Made by a program: the position numbers and the translations under genes. Shown piece by piece: positions 16,783 through 26,006 of a stretch of 38,270 nucleotides of DNA. This stretch comes from an uncultured Candidatus Thioglobus sp. Its GTDB lineage: Bacteria > Pseudomonadota > Gammaproteobacteria > PS1 > Pseudothioglobaceae. The stretch covers positions 1 through 38,270 of the forward strand of contig CAJQRX010000052.1 of NCBI GenBank assembly GCA_905612405.1, written 5' to 3'. Every line of letters starts with the position of its first letter. Position 1 is the stretch's first letter. Under the pieces are notes generated by a model, which was not told where the DNA came from, did not search any database, and saw nothing but the letters and a program-made list of their open reading frames with translations.

Positions 16783-18381
16783 ATGAGTATTAGACAAAAT
16801 AATTCAAATATCTTAATGGGCTTTCTAGCATTTTCGGTTGCCTTCCCAATAATAGTTGTGTTTTCTGCCTGGCTATTGCCTGGTACTGAGTTATGGGGGC
16901 ATTTTTCAGAAAATCTTCTTCCTGAGCTAGTTAGCTCTACTTTGATATTGCTTTTAGGTGTTGGTATTGGAGTTAGTGTCCTTGGAACAGTTCTTGCCTA
17001 CTTAGTTGTAATGGTTGAATTTCCAGGAAGAAAGTGGCTTGAATGGGCTCTTTTTCTACCTTTTGCAATACCCGCGTATGTCTTGGCTTTTGTATATCTT
17101 GGGGTTTTTGACTATTCAGGATATGCCCAAGTATGGCTTAGAGAGCTTACTGGAATTTCAGGATTTGATATTCGTTCTGGTCATTGGGCAATTATCTTAA
17201 CATTTGTATTGGTTTTCTATCCGTATGTTTATATGATGGCAAGGGCTTCATTTAAACGACAGAAGATTCAAATGATTGAGGCAGGTAAGATGCTAGGCGC
17301 TTCTCCTTTCAGCGTTTTTTGGAAGATTTCTGTTCCTCTAGCAAGGCCAGCAATAGCTGCTGGATTGCTTGTTACGTTAATGGAGACTTTGGCAGATTTT
17401 GGAGTTGTTTCATTATTTAATTACCCAACTTTCACTACAGCAATTTATTCTGCGTGGGGTGATTTTAGGTCAATTGAAGTTGCCGCTCAACTTGCATCTT
17501 TACTAGTATTGGTTGCATTCCTTCTTATTTACTTTGAAAAGAAAGCGCGCGGCAAGGCTAAGTATTATTCTTCAGATGTTTCTAATATAAAACCTTATCA
17601 TGCAAATGGCTTAATTGGATGGGTGCTTTTTGTATTTGTGTTTGGCGTATTTATGCTTTCATTTGCAATGCCAATGCTGCAGATCATAATTTGGAGTTTT
17701 GAAAAATTTACTCAAGAGTGGAATCCAAGATATTTTGATTATTTATCTTCTACAGGTATATTGACAATTAGCGCAACAGTTTTGACAGTTTTTGTTGCAA
17801 CACTTCTGGCGCTCCCTAGCAGAAGGAAGTCTAATAGCAAAGTTCTCCAGATATTAATTAGATTCTCAACACTTGGTTATGCTTTGCCAGGATCAGTAAT
17901 GGCAGTCGGGCTTCTTTATGGAGTCCAAAATATTTCATTAATTAGTATTTATTTTGGTGGCTCATCAATTAACCATATACTTTTTGGCTCTGTTGCGTTG
18001 TTACTTTTTGCATACGTGTCAAGATTTATGGCGATTGCTTTTAACTCAACTATTGCATCTAGTGAGCAAATTAAGCCAATGTTTGAGCAAAGTGCAAGAT
18101 TACTTGGTGCCAGTCGTTTTCGTTTAGTTAAGGAGGTGTATTTGCCAATGATGACTCCTGGAATATTGGCAGGAGCTTTATTAGTTTCAGTGGACGTAAT
18201 GAAAGAGCTCCCTGCAACTTATTTATTAAGACCATTTGGCTGGGATACATTAGCAATTCGGGTTTATGAGTTGAGCGCTGAAGGTTTATACGAAAGGGCT
18301 GCGATACCAGCTCTGATTATGGTATTTCTTGGAGCAGTCATCATGCTTTTATTTAATAAGCTTGATAGAGATAACAACTAA
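16783..18381 (+). CDS. fbpB: Fe(III) ABC transporter permease, fused two-domain type
   Basis: 532 residues with about twelve membrane helices, formed by two fused binding-protein-dependent permease domains. Each has its ATPase-contact (EAA) loop: EAGKMLGASPFSVFWKISVP near residue 166 and EQSARLLGASRFRLVKEVYLP near residue 435. This two-in-one layout is typical of FbpB/SfuB/HitB iron permeases. With FbpA just upstream and the ATPase at 12674 it completes a ferric iron importer. No strong terminator is seen in the 89 bases before argJ. Confidence 0.92.
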   Translation: MSIRQNNSNILMGFLAFSVAFPIIVVFSAWLLPGTELWGHFSENLLPELVSSTLILLLGVGIGVSVLGTVLAYLVVMVEFPGRKWLEWALFLPFAIPAYVLAFVYLGVFDYSGYAQVWLRELTGISGFDIRSGHWAIILTFVLVFYPYVYMMARASFKRQKIQMIEAGKMLGASPFSVFWKISVPLARPAIAAGLLVTLMETLADFGVVSLFNYPTFTTAIYSAWGDFRSIEVAAQLASLLVLVAFLLIYFEKKARGKAKYYSSDVSNIKPYHANGLIGWVLFVFVFGVFMLSFAMPMLQIIIWSFEKFTQEWNPRYFDYLSSTGILTISATVLTVFVATLLALPSRRKSNSKVLQILIRFSTLGYALPGSVMAVGLLYGVQNISLISIYFGGSSINHILFGSVALLLFAYVSRFMAIAFNSTIASSEQIKPMFEQSARLLGASRFRLVKEVYLPMMTPGILAGALLVSVDVMKELPATYLLRPFGWDTLAIRVYELSAEGLYERAAIPALIMVFLGAVIMLLFNKLDRDNN

Positions 18382-18470
18382 AGCCTCACCCTATAAATTT
18401 TTAAAATTGATTAGCTGATATACGAATTGGGTAAAATACTAATTATTATTTTTTCCACAATATTATCTGT

Positions 18471-19655
18471 ATGACTGGTGATTTGCTCGAAGTAAGAGGT
18501 GTTAAGTTCGCTTCAATTTCAAGTGGCATAAAGCAAAATAATGCTTTAGACCTGTCACTTATCTCATTTATTGAAGGTACGCAAACTGCTGCAGTTTTTA
18601 CTCAAAATATCTTTTGTGCTGCTCCAGTTATTGTTGCAAAAAATCATTTAAATTCAAATGTAAAAGCGCTTCTTATCAATAGTGGAAATGCTAATGCAGG
18701 AACTGGGCAAAAAGGTTTAGAGGCTTGTTTGAAGTCATGTGAGATTTTCGCAGGAAAATTAGATATTGAGTCAGATCAAATTTTGCCATTTTCAACTGGA
18801 GTAATTGGACAACCATTACTGCTAGAGCCTTTTGAAAAAAATACAAAAAAACTCGTTGATAATCTTTCATCAAGTAATATGAATGATGTATCTATAGGCA
18901 TATTAACTACTGATTTAGTTGAAAAATCTTGCTCAATCTCACTTATTATAAATGGTAATAATGTCACCCTCTCAGGCATTGCTAAAGGTTCAGGAATGAT
19001 ACGACCAGATATGGCAACTATGCTAAGTTTTATTGTTACTGATATTGGGGCATCAAAAGACGAGCTTCATGATTGTTTAGATATTGCTGTAAATCAGTCT
19101 TTCAATCGGATTACCGTTGATGGTGATACTTCAACAAATGATGCGTGTACTTTAAGCGCTACCAATCAATCTAGTGTTCAGCTCCATGATTGTAAAGAAG
19201 AATTTCAAAATGCATTGAATGAAATAACAAAAACATTAGCCCAAAAGATTATCAAAGATGGAGAGGGCGCAACTAAATTTGTAGAAATAAAAGTCGGTGG
19301 TCTGTCTTCAGTTGATGATTGCTTGGAAGTTGCTTATACCGTTGCTCATTCTCCATTAGTTAAAACTGCATTGTTTGCAAGTGATGCAAATTGGGGTAGG
19401 ATTTTGGCTGCGGTAGGAAGATCAAAAGTAGATGGAATCTCTATTGAAAATATTGATATTTTCTTAAATGATTTACAAATTATCTCTTCTGGTGAGATAA
19501 GTAAAGATTACACAGAGGCTAGTGGAGGCTCAGAAATGCAAAAGTCTGATATAACAATTAGGATTGATTTGGGCAATGCGCCTACTAGTGAGAGTGTATG
19601 GACAACAGACCTTTCGTATGACTATGTCAAGATTAATGCGGAATATCGTAGTTAA
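18471..19655 (+). CDS. argJ: Glutamate N-acetyltransferase / amino-acid N-acetyltransferase ArgJ
   Basis: 394 residues, the usual length. ArgJ moves the acetyl group from N-acetylornithine to glutamate in the cyclic arginine pathway, and some members also use acetyl-CoA. The self-cleavage site is present: GSGMIRPDMATMLSF, where cutting before Thr183 yields the alpha and beta chains and the nucleophile. Other family blocks are LLINSGNANAGTG, FSTGVIGQPL, and ASDANWGRILAAVGRS near the end. It stands alone between the iron island and cbbR, and its stop is three bases from the convergent cbbR stop. Confidence 0.95.
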   Translation: MTGDLLEVRGVKFASISSGIKQNNALDLSLISFIEGTQTAAVFTQNIFCAAPVIVAKNHLNSNVKALLINSGNANAGTGQKGLEACLKSCEIFAGKLDIESDQILPFSTGVIGQPLLLEPFEKNTKKLVDNLSSSNMNDVSIGILTTDLVEKSCSISLIINGNNVTLSGIAKGSGMIRPDMATMLSFIVTDIGASKDELHDCLDIAVNQSFNRITVDGDTSTNDACTLSATNQSSVQLHDCKEEFQNALNEITKTLAQKIIKDGEGATKFVEIKVGGLSSVDDCLEVAYTVAHSPLVKTALFASDANWGRILAAVGRSKVDGISIENIDIFLNDLQIISSGEISKDYTEASGGSEMQKSDITIRIDLGNAPTSESVWTTDLSYDYVKINAEYRS

Positions 19656-19658
19656 GAT

Positions 19659-20555
19659 TTATAGAAATTTTTTAACCTTTGTATTCTCAATTACAAACTG
19701 TTTAAATCTCCTTGCAATTGGAGATAATTCTGCGTCTGCATGATGAACTATATGCCACTGCCTTACAATTGGAAAGGGATCAACATTTAGCTGCCTAATA
19801 ATATTATTTTTTAGTTGAAGATTTACAGAGTGCATAGAAACAAAGCCAATTCCCAATCCTGCTTGAACAGCCTCAACAATGGCTTCATTCGAGTTAATTT
19901 GAATATCTGAATTAAAATTTAAACCTGTAAACTTTTCAATTGTTATGCGAGTACCTGAACCAACTTCTCTTGTAAGTAAAGTCTCCTTGGCTAAATCTTT
20001 AATTGTGACCCTTTTTTTATTTAACAGTTCATTATCAGGGTGAGCGATTGCAATTAAAGGATTTTTCATAAAAGCTTGAGAAACTAATGGAATATTTTTT
20101 GGGGGTTCTCCCATTATTACTAGATCAGCATTGGTATTTTTTAGGTTGTTAAGAAGCGATTGCCTATTTGTAACATCGATATAGAAAGTCATTTTAGGAA
20201 ACTCTTTTTTAAATTTTGCGAGTAAGGCGCTAATAAAGGAATTTGCTGTAGTTGCTACTGCTATTTGAAGATGGCCAGAATCTGGACTGAGTATTTCATC
20301 CATTTCAAGTTTTGAATTTTCAAGTGTACTAATAGTTTTTACTGCAGTTTCATAAAGCTTTCTTCCAATAAATGTAGCGCTAATTTTTTTTCCGTTAATA
20401 TCAAATAATTTTGCTCCAATACTTTCTTGAAGCTGTTGTATCTGCATATATACTGCAGGCTGAGTGATATGAAGTACTTTGCTTGCACTTGTAAACCCAC
20501 CTAATCTAATGACTGCTTCGTAGCTATAGAGCTGTTTTAATGTATAATTAATCAT
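19659..20555 (-). CDS. cbbR: LysR-family regulator CbbR
   Basis: 298 residues. An N-terminal winged helix-turn-helix (FTSASKVLHITQPAVYMQIQ, residues about 18-37) is followed by a LysR substrate-binding domain (about 90-290). Divergence from cbbL with a 98-base shared region is the standard CbbR arrangement. CbbR activates Calvin-cycle operons in response to metabolites such as NADPH or RuBP-related compounds in other bacteria. The effector here cannot be read. The stop lies three bases from the argJ stop. Confidence 0.9.
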   Translation of the reverse strand: MINYTLKQLYSYEAVIRLGGFTSASKVLHITQPAVYMQIQQLQESIGAKLFDINGKKISATFIGRKLYETAVKTISTLENSKLEMDEILSPDSGHLQIAVATTANSFISALLAKFKKEFPKMTFYIDVTNRQSLLNNLKNTNADLVIMGEPPKNIPLVSQAFMKNPLIAIAHPDNELLNKKRVTIKDLAKETLLTREVGSGTRITIEKFTGLNFNSDIQINSNEAIVEAVQAGLGIGFVSMHSVNLQLKNNIIRQLNVDPFPIVRQWHIVHHADAELSPIARRFKQFVIENTKVKKFL

Positions 20556-20570
20556 AATATAAATTGATGA

Positions 20571-20605
20571 TTATTTAAATAAATATTATTTTACATTATT
20601 TATTT
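20571..20605. promoter_or_regulatory. Candidate CbbR operator
   Basis: A nine-base inverted repeat, AAATAAATA (20577-20585) and TATTTATTT (20597-20605), overlaps the -35 of cbbL. A second palindrome, TTATTTAAATAA (20571-20582), contains the LysR T-N11-A pattern. The AT-rich background weakens the case, but position and symmetry fit. Confidence 0.5.
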
Positions 20606-20618
20606 CACCTACTATAAT
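20590..20618 (+). promoter_or_regulatory. Predicted sigma-70 promoter of cbbL
   Basis: TTTACA (20590-20595), 17 bases, TATAAT (20613-20618). This is near consensus and 36 bases upstream of the ATG. Confidence 0.7.
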
Positions 20619-20641
20619 GATCTTATTATATTAATATCTAA

Positions 20642-20646
20642 CGGAG
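20642..20646 (+). promoter_or_regulatory. Shine-Dalgarno deciding the cbbL start
   Basis: CGGAG seven bases before the ATG at 20654. It favours M-A-K-K-G over the TTG two codons earlier. Confidence 0.7.
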
Positions 20647-20653
20647 TTTGATT

Positions 20654-22075
20654 ATGGCTAAGAAAGGTTACGATGCAGGCGTAAAGGAATATCGCGACAC
20701 ATACTGGATGCCCGAGTATGAGCCAAAAGATACTGATATTCTTGCATGCTTTAAAATTACCCCGCAACCAGGCGTTCCAAGAGAAGAGGTTGCAGCTGCT
20801 GTTGCAGCTGAATCTTCAACAGGAACTTGGACTACGGTGTGGACTGACCTGTTAACAGATCTTGATCACTATAAAGGACGTGCTTATCGCATTGAAGATG
20901 TGCCAGGATCGGATGATGCAATTTATGCTTTTATTGCATATCCAATTGATTTATTTGAAGAGGGCTCCATTGTTAATGTTCTTACCTCTCTTGTAGGAAA
21001 TGTATTTGGTTTTAAGGCTTTAAGAGCACTTAGACTAGAAGATATTCGTTTTCCAATAGCTTACGTTATGACGTGTGGTGGTCCTCCAAATGGCATCCAG
21101 GTTGAAAGAGATAAAATGAATAAATATGGCCGACCAATGTTGGGCTGTACTATAAAGCCTAAACTTGGCTTATCAGCTAAAAATTATGGCCGTGCTTGTT
21201 ACGAAGGACTGCGTGGTGGATTAGACTTTACAAAAGATGATGAAAATGTGAATTCACAGCCTTTCATGCGCTGGAGAGACCGCTTCGGTTTTGTTCAGGA
21301 CGCAATTGAAAGGGCTGAAAGAGAAACAGGTGAAAGGAAAGGCCACTACTTAAATGTGACAGCTCCTACTCCTGAAGAGATGTACAAAAGAGCAGAATAT
21401 GCCAAAGAGTTAGGAACTCCAATTATTATGCATGATTTCTTTACTGCGGGCTTTACAGCAAATACAGGTCTTGCAAATTGGTGCCGTGATAACGGCTTAT
21501 TACTTCATATCCATAGAGCAATGCATGCTGTTGTAGATAGAAATCCAAATCATGGTATTCACTTTAGAGTGCTAGCTAAGTGTTTACGCCTTTCTGGAGG
21601 TGATCATATGCACTCTGGAACTGTAGTAGGAAAACTTGAGGGAGATCGTGAATCAACTTTAGGTTGGATTGATTGCATGCGTGATAGCTTTATTAAAGAA
21701 GATCGCTCAAGAGGTATTTTCTTTGATCAGGACTTTGGTTCAATGCCAGGAATGCTCCCTGTTGCTTCAGGTGGAATTCATGTGTGGCATATGCCAGCCC
21801 TTGTAAATATATTTGGTGACGATTCAGTTCTTCAATTTGGTGGTGGAACATTAGGTCATCCATGGGGAAATGCGGCAGGTGCTGCTGCGAATCGAGTTGC
21901 TGTTGAGGCATGTGTTGAAGCAAGGAATGCTGGAAAAGACTTAGAAAAGGAGTCTAAAGAGATTCTTACTAGTGCAGCAAAGCACTCACCTGAGCTTAAG
22001 ATTGCGATGGAGACATGGAAAGAGATTAAATTTGAGTTTGATACAGTTGATAAACTGGACATAGTGCACAAGTAA
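20654..22075 (+). CDS. cbbL: RubisCO large subunit, form I
   Basis: 473 residues from the ATG at 20654, which is normal for form I. It carboxylates ribulose-1,5-bisphosphate in the Calvin cycle as an L8S8 enzyme with CbbS. The carbamylated lysine is Lys194 in [20 protein letters not shown], loop 6 carries Lys327 in [11 protein letters not shown], and the motifs [18 protein letters not shown] and [11 protein letters not shown] are intact. The small-subunit gene and the cbbQ/cbbO neighbours indicate the proteobacterial form IA type found without carboxysomes (IAq). No carboxysome shell genes are in the window. It is transcribed from a near-consensus promoter divergent from cbbR. Confidence 0.98.
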   Translation: MAKKGYDAGVKEYRDTYWMPEYEPKDTDILACFKITPQPGVPREEVAAAVAAESSTGTWTTVWTDLLTDLDHYKGRAYRIEDVPGSDDAIYAFIAYPIDLFEEGSIVNVLTSLVGNVFGFKALRALRLEDIRFPIAYVMTCGGPPNGIQVERDKMNKYGRPMLGCTIKPKLGLSAKNYGRACYEGLRGGLDFTKDDENVNSQPFMRWRDRFGFVQDAIERAERETGERKGHYLNVTAPTPEEMYKRAEYAKELGTPIIMHDFFTAGFTANTGLANWCRDNGLLLHIHRAMHAVVDRNPNHGIHFRVLAKCLRLSGGDHMHSGTVVGKLEGDRESTLGWIDCMRDSFIKEDRSRGIFFDQDFGSMPGMLPVASGGIHVWHMPALVNIFGDDSVLQFGGGTLGHPWGNAAGAAANRVAVEACVEARNAGKDLEKESKEILTSAAKHSPELKIAMETWKEIKFEFDTVDKLDIVHK

Positions 22076-22124
22076 TGTATCAATTAATTTTTATTACTAT
22101 AAGAACTAATATAAGGAAAATATT

Positions 22125-22484
22125 ATGAGCAAAGTACAAGATTACCCATCACGCCTTGGCGATAATTCAAGCAGAAAATTTGAAACATTTTCATATTTAC
22201 CGGCAATGAGTGACAAGCAAATTCGTCAACAAGTACAGTATATTGTTGATCAGGGTTATAACCCTGGTGTAGAGCATACTGAAGTTGAAAATGCTATGGA
22301 AAATTACTGGTATATGTGGAAACTTCCTTTATTTGGTGAAACAGATGTTGATGCAATTCTTGCTGAATGTAAGGAATGTCATGATGCTAACCCAGACAAC
22401 CATGTTCGATTAATTGGTTATGATAATTATGCTCAATCACAGGGCGCTTCAATGGTCATTTACAGAGGCAAAGGATTTAAATAA
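22125..22484 (+). CDS. cbbS: RubisCO small subunit
   Basis: 119 residues. The form IA small-subunit pattern is clear: [20 protein letters not shown] near the N-terminus, [18 protein letters not shown] in the middle, and [22 protein letters not shown] at the end. It caps the L8 core. A good ribosome site (AAGGAAAA) is upstream, 49 bases after cbbL. A strong terminator follows directly. Confidence 0.97.
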   Translation: MSKVQDYPSRLGDNSSRKFETFSYLPAMSDKQIRQQVQYIVDQGYNPGVEHTEVENAMENYWYMWKLPLFGETDVDAILAECKECHDANPDNHVRLIGYDNYAQSQGASMVIYRGKGFK

Positions 22485-22514
22485 TCAAGTAAAATTAGGC
22501 AAGCTTGATTGGAT

Positions 22515-22545
22515 AAACCCCTGTCTAAGTGCAGGGGTTTTTTTT
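22515..22545 (+). terminator. Strong rho-independent terminator between cbbS and cbbQ
   Basis: Arms AAACCCCTG (22515-22523) and CAGGGGTTT (22532-22540), an eight-base loop, and a run of eight T (22538-22545). Its place inside the operon implies partial read-through to cbbQO. Confidence 0.9.
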
Positions 22546-22560
22546 GAATAGGATATAAAA

Positions 22561-23364
22561 ATGAATGAATTAGATCAATACAAAATTGCAAAAGAACCTT
22601 TTTACCAGCCTCAAAATGATGAAATAGATATGTATACCGCTGCATATATGAATCGTATGCCGGTAATGTTGAAAGGCCCAACTGGGTGTGGCAAGTCTAG
22701 GTTTGTAGAATATATGGCGTATAAACTAGGTAAGCCTTTAATTACAGTTGCTTGCAACGAAGATATGTCAGCAAGTGATTTAGTAGGTAGATTTCTTCTT
22801 GATAAGGAAGGTACAATTTGGAAAGATGGCCCACTTGCAATGGCTGCTCGATATGGCGGTATTTGTTATCTAGATGAGGTTGTAGAGGCTAGGCAAGATA
22901 CAACTGTTGTGATTCATCCTCTAACAGATTATCGCCGTACTTTACCGCTCGATAAGAAAGGTGAGTTGATTGAAGCGCATCCTGACTTTCAATTGGTTAT
23001 ATCTTATAACCCTGGCTATCAAAATTTAATGAAAGATCTAAAGCAGTCTACTAAGCAAAGATTTTGTGGTTTTAACTTTCAATATCCAGATGAAAAAACT
23101 GAGGCACATATTATTTCAAAAGAATCTGGCGTTGATCCAAAAATAGCATTGAAACTCGTGCAAATTGCTCAAAGAGCTAGAAACCTTGTTGGTCATGGGC
23201 TGGATGAGGGAATATCAACTAGATTATGTATCTATGCAGGACAATTAATTGCTAATAAGGTTAATGAAAAGTCTGCCTGTAAAATTGCAATGGTTAATCC
23301 TATTACCGATGACTTAGATATTGTCGATACTCTTAATGCTGCTATTGATACTTTTTTTGATTAA
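22561..23364 (+). CDS. cbbQ: RubisCO activase AAA+ subunit CbbQ
   Basis: 267 residues, typical for CbbQ/NorQ in the MoxR AAA+ group. Walker A is GPTGCGKS (39-46) and Walker B is ICYLDEVVEA with Asp105-Glu106. The hexamer uses ATP to remodel inhibited RubisCO, working with CbbO as adaptor. It starts 16 bases after the terminator T-run of cbbS. NorQ, from nitric oxide reductase operons, is the close relative, and the RubisCO context decides for CbbQ. Confidence 0.95.
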   Translation: MNELDQYKIAKEPFYQPQNDEIDMYTAAYMNRMPVMLKGPTGCGKSRFVEYMAYKLGKPLITVACNEDMSASDLVGRFLLDKEGTIWKDGPLAMAARYGGICYLDEVVEARQDTTVVIHPLTDYRRTLPLDKKGELIEAHPDFQLVISYNPGYQNLMKDLKQSTKQRFCGFNFQYPDEKTEAHIISKESGVDPKIALKLVQIAQRARNLVGHGLDEGISTRLCIYAGQLIANKVNEKSACKIAMVNPITDDLDIVDTLNAAIDTFFD

Positions 23365-23373
23365 GGATTAGTA

Positions 23374-25737
23374 ATGAGTGCGGTTCAACTTTCGGATTTT
23401 GAACAAAAGTTTCAAGATTCCTCTAACATTCTTCATGATGCGCTTGCAGGGAGCTTTGTTGAAGCTTCTAAGGTAATGTCCCCAAATGGACTTAAAATCT
23501 ATCTAGATGGTGCTGGTGCGCTTCATGCAATGGGTAAAGGTGAAGATATGGTTATATCTTTCTTGGAAGAGACGCCTATGGTCGTTAGGGAGGTTGGTGA
23601 GTCCATAATTGGAGAGATTGTATTTTCAATTATGAAAATGTCTTCACAAACGTCCTCTTCTATTTTGGTATTAATGATTGCAAGCCTTCCAAATGTTGCA
23701 AGGCGGATGAGTGACTTTGATTTGTTTAAAGGCTACCTTAGGCTAATGGAGCGAATGATAGCTCTAGCTCCTAGAGGCATGAGGCCAATGCTAAATAATA
23801 TTGATCAGTTGACTAGTAAGCTTACTCTTGGCGGCCTAAGAAGATGGGTTCTTTATGGAGCTGAATCATTCAAACGAGATTTTAAAGCTCAAATCGCCTA
23901 TTTTGAATTAAGTAGTGCAGAATCAATAAAAATACTTGAGCAAGAGAGGCGAGGAACATTATTTATTGATAATCAAAGAAAATTGCAGTTTTATCTTAGA
24001 GCATTTTATAATCGTGATTTTTTTCTACGACCTACTTCAGGTGACTATGAGACTAAGAAAGGTCTTAGGCCTTATATTGAGTATGGAGTTATGCATATTC
24101 CAGATGCTTATGATGACTATAAGCATGCTTCTGGAAGAATTGTTCCTGGTATTGATTGTTATAGGGCGGTATGTGCTCATGCCGCAGCTCATATTATGGA
24201 AACTAGAGTTGCTTTTAAAGGGGATGACTTAAATCCTTTGCAAGTTGCATGCATTTCTTTAATAGAAGACTTAAGAGTTGAGTTAAATACTTTAAAAAAA
24301 TTTCCAGGTATGAAAAAAACTTGGATTGCACTTCATCCTGATGATGAGGACTTAAAAGATTTAAACCCTTTTATAGTTGATCTGGTTGACTTTTCAAGAG
24401 CTACATTAGATCAAAAATATACAGCAAAGCAGTCATTTAATCGTGATTTTCTTAAGTTATTTATTAAAGAAATAACCAAAATGCCTGAATCATCAGAAAT
24501 GAGTTATGACTTAGGTATGAAGTATTATGAGCTACTTAAAACTGAAACAGATGTAAAAATAAGTGCTTCTGCTCTAGTTTCAACTCCAATTATATATAGA
24601 GACGATAATAGATATATTTGGGAGTATGAAGAGCTTGATTGGTTGTCAGAGGGCAATGATTATGTCCCTGTTAGTCAAAGACAGGTCCGCAAAGATGTCA
24701 ACATTATGGAAATGTATAATGAGCTTGATGTTGAGACTGCTGGTGATGATGCGCAGGAAATTTGGACTTTAGAGTCAGAATACTTTCCTGATGAGCTTGA
24801 TGGCGTAAGTATTAATGAGGTTGAGGGTAAAGAACCAGTAAGTGAGCCTTTTCATTACAATGAATGGGATTATCAGCTTCAGCTCTATCGACCAAACTGG
24901 GTAACTCTGTATGAAAGACGTTTGAGAAAAGGAGATCCAGAGTTAATTAATAAAATTTTAAAAACTCACAAACCTATCGCCAATCAACTTAAAAATGCGA
25001 TTGACCGAATGCAGCCTCAAGGTCTCGTAAAGCTAAAGAAACAGCAAGAGGGAAGTGAGCTTGATCTTGATGCGTGCGTAACAGCTTTAGCAGATATTAG
25101 ATCTGGCATAACCCCATCTGACAGGATTTATGTAAAGAAAGTTCAGCATATAAGAGATGTCTCTGTTAACTTATTAATGGACTTATCTGAATCTACCAAT
25201 GATATGGTTATTGGAAGTGATAAAACAATTTTGGAGTTAATGAAAGAGTCAACTTCTTTACTTTCATGGGCAATTGATAAGATTGGAGATAATTTAACTA
25301 TTTCAGGATTTGCATCGGATTCAAGACATGATGTTCAGTATTATCGCTTTAAGCCATTTCATTATAGTTTTAATGATGAAGTAAAGGGTCGGTTGGCAGG
25401 AATAAAAGGTGGCTTATCAACCAGAATGGGAGCCGCTATAAGGCATGCTGGTGTAGATTTATTGACTCAATCTTCAGCTAAGAAAATTCTTTTGATCTTA
25501 ACGGATGGAGAGCCTGCAGACATTGATGTTGATGACCCACAGCATCTTCGTATGGATGCAAAAAAAGCGGTTGAAGAATTGCGAAGTCATGGAATTATAA
25601 CTTTTTGTATTAGTTTAGATCCTCACGCTGATGAATATGTTTCGAGAATTTTTGGTAAAAATCGTTTTATGGTAATTGATAATATTCAAAAATTACCTGA
25701 AAGACTTCCTCAATTGTTTATCTCACTAACTAAATGA
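23374..25737 (+). CDS. cbbO: RubisCO activase adaptor subunit CbbO
   Basis: 787 residues, the usual CbbO size. A long N-terminal helical region is followed by a C-terminal von Willebrand factor A domain (about residues 595-785). The MIDAS metal site is intact: Asp603-Leu-Ser605-Glu-Ser607 (MDLSEST) and the later LTDGEPADID. CbbO binds RubisCO through the VWA domain and directs CbbQ to inhibited active sites. It begins nine bases after cbbQ and overlaps the next ORF by four bases (ATGA), so the downstream small gene is translationally coupled to it. Confidence 0.95.
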   Translation: MSAVQLSDFEQKFQDSSNILHDALAGSFVEASKVMSPNGLKIYLDGAGALHAMGKGEDMVISFLEETPMVVREVGESIIGEIVFSIMKMSSQTSSSILVLMIASLPNVARRMSDFDLFKGYLRLMERMIALAPRGMRPMLNNIDQLTSKLTLGGLRRWVLYGAESFKRDFKAQIAYFELSSAESIKILEQERRGTLFIDNQRKLQFYLRAFYNRDFFLRPTSGDYETKKGLRPYIEYGVMHIPDAYDDYKHASGRIVPGIDCYRAVCAHAAAHIMETRVAFKGDDLNPLQVACISLIEDLRVELNTLKKFPGMKKTWIALHPDDEDLKDLNPFIVDLVDFSRATLDQKYTAKQSFNRDFLKLFIKEITKMPESSEMSYDLGMKYYELLKTETDVKISASALVSTPIIYRDDNRYIWEYEELDWLSEGNDYVPVSQRQVRKDVNIMEMYNELDVETAGDDAQEIWTLESEYFPDELDGVSINEVEGKEPVSEPFHYNEWDYQLQLYRPNWVTLYERRLRKGDPELINKILKTHKPIANQLKNAIDRMQPQGLVKLKKQQEGSELDLDACVTALADIRSGITPSDRIYVKKVQHIRDVSVNLLMDLSESTNDMVIGSDKTILELMKESTSLLSWAIDKIGDNLTISGFASDSRHDVQYYRFKPFHYSFNDEVKGRLAGIKGGLSTRMGAAIRHAGVDLLTQSSAKKILLILTDGEPADIDVDDPQHLRMDAKKAVEELRSHGIITFCISLDPHADEYVSRIFGKNRFMVIDNIQKLPERLPQLFISLTK

Positions 25738-25994
25738 TGGTTGCTGAAAAAGACGATAATTTAATAGATTTTGATCCAAAATATCCTTACATTTTGCCAG
25801 ATGACTGGAAAGCAAAGAATTCCCCGAGTGTTTACGAAATATTAGCTACAACAAATACACTAAAAAGAATGTATGCTGACAAAGTAAAAGAGATTGAAGA
25901 GGGTGTTACTAGTAATCAACTAGGAGAAGAAGCTTTAAGAAATATTGCTACAAATTATCAAACTATAAAGTCACTTCTTTTCAAATCACGTTAG
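25734..25994 (+). CDS. Unrecognised 86-residue protein coupled to cbbO
   Basis: No family is recognised. The protein has a short Asp/Pro-rich N-terminal part (FDPKYPYILPDDW, about 15-27) and then appears helical and highly charged (YEILATTNTLKRMYADKVKE onward). There is no Cys, no signal peptide and no membrane segment. Two ATGs in tandem (25734 and 25737) are possible starts, both overlapping or abutting the cbbO stop. The four-base overlap with cbbO and the 12-base gap to the next ORF make it part of the RubisCO activase operon. A role in RubisCO assembly, activation or CbbQO regulation is suggested by position only. Confidence 0.78.
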   Translation: MMVAEKDDNLIDFDPKYPYILPDDWKAKNSPSVYEILATTNTLKRMYADKVKEIEEGVTSNQLGEEALRNIATNYQTIKSLLFKSR

Positions 25995-26006
25995 GATGAA
26001 AAAATT

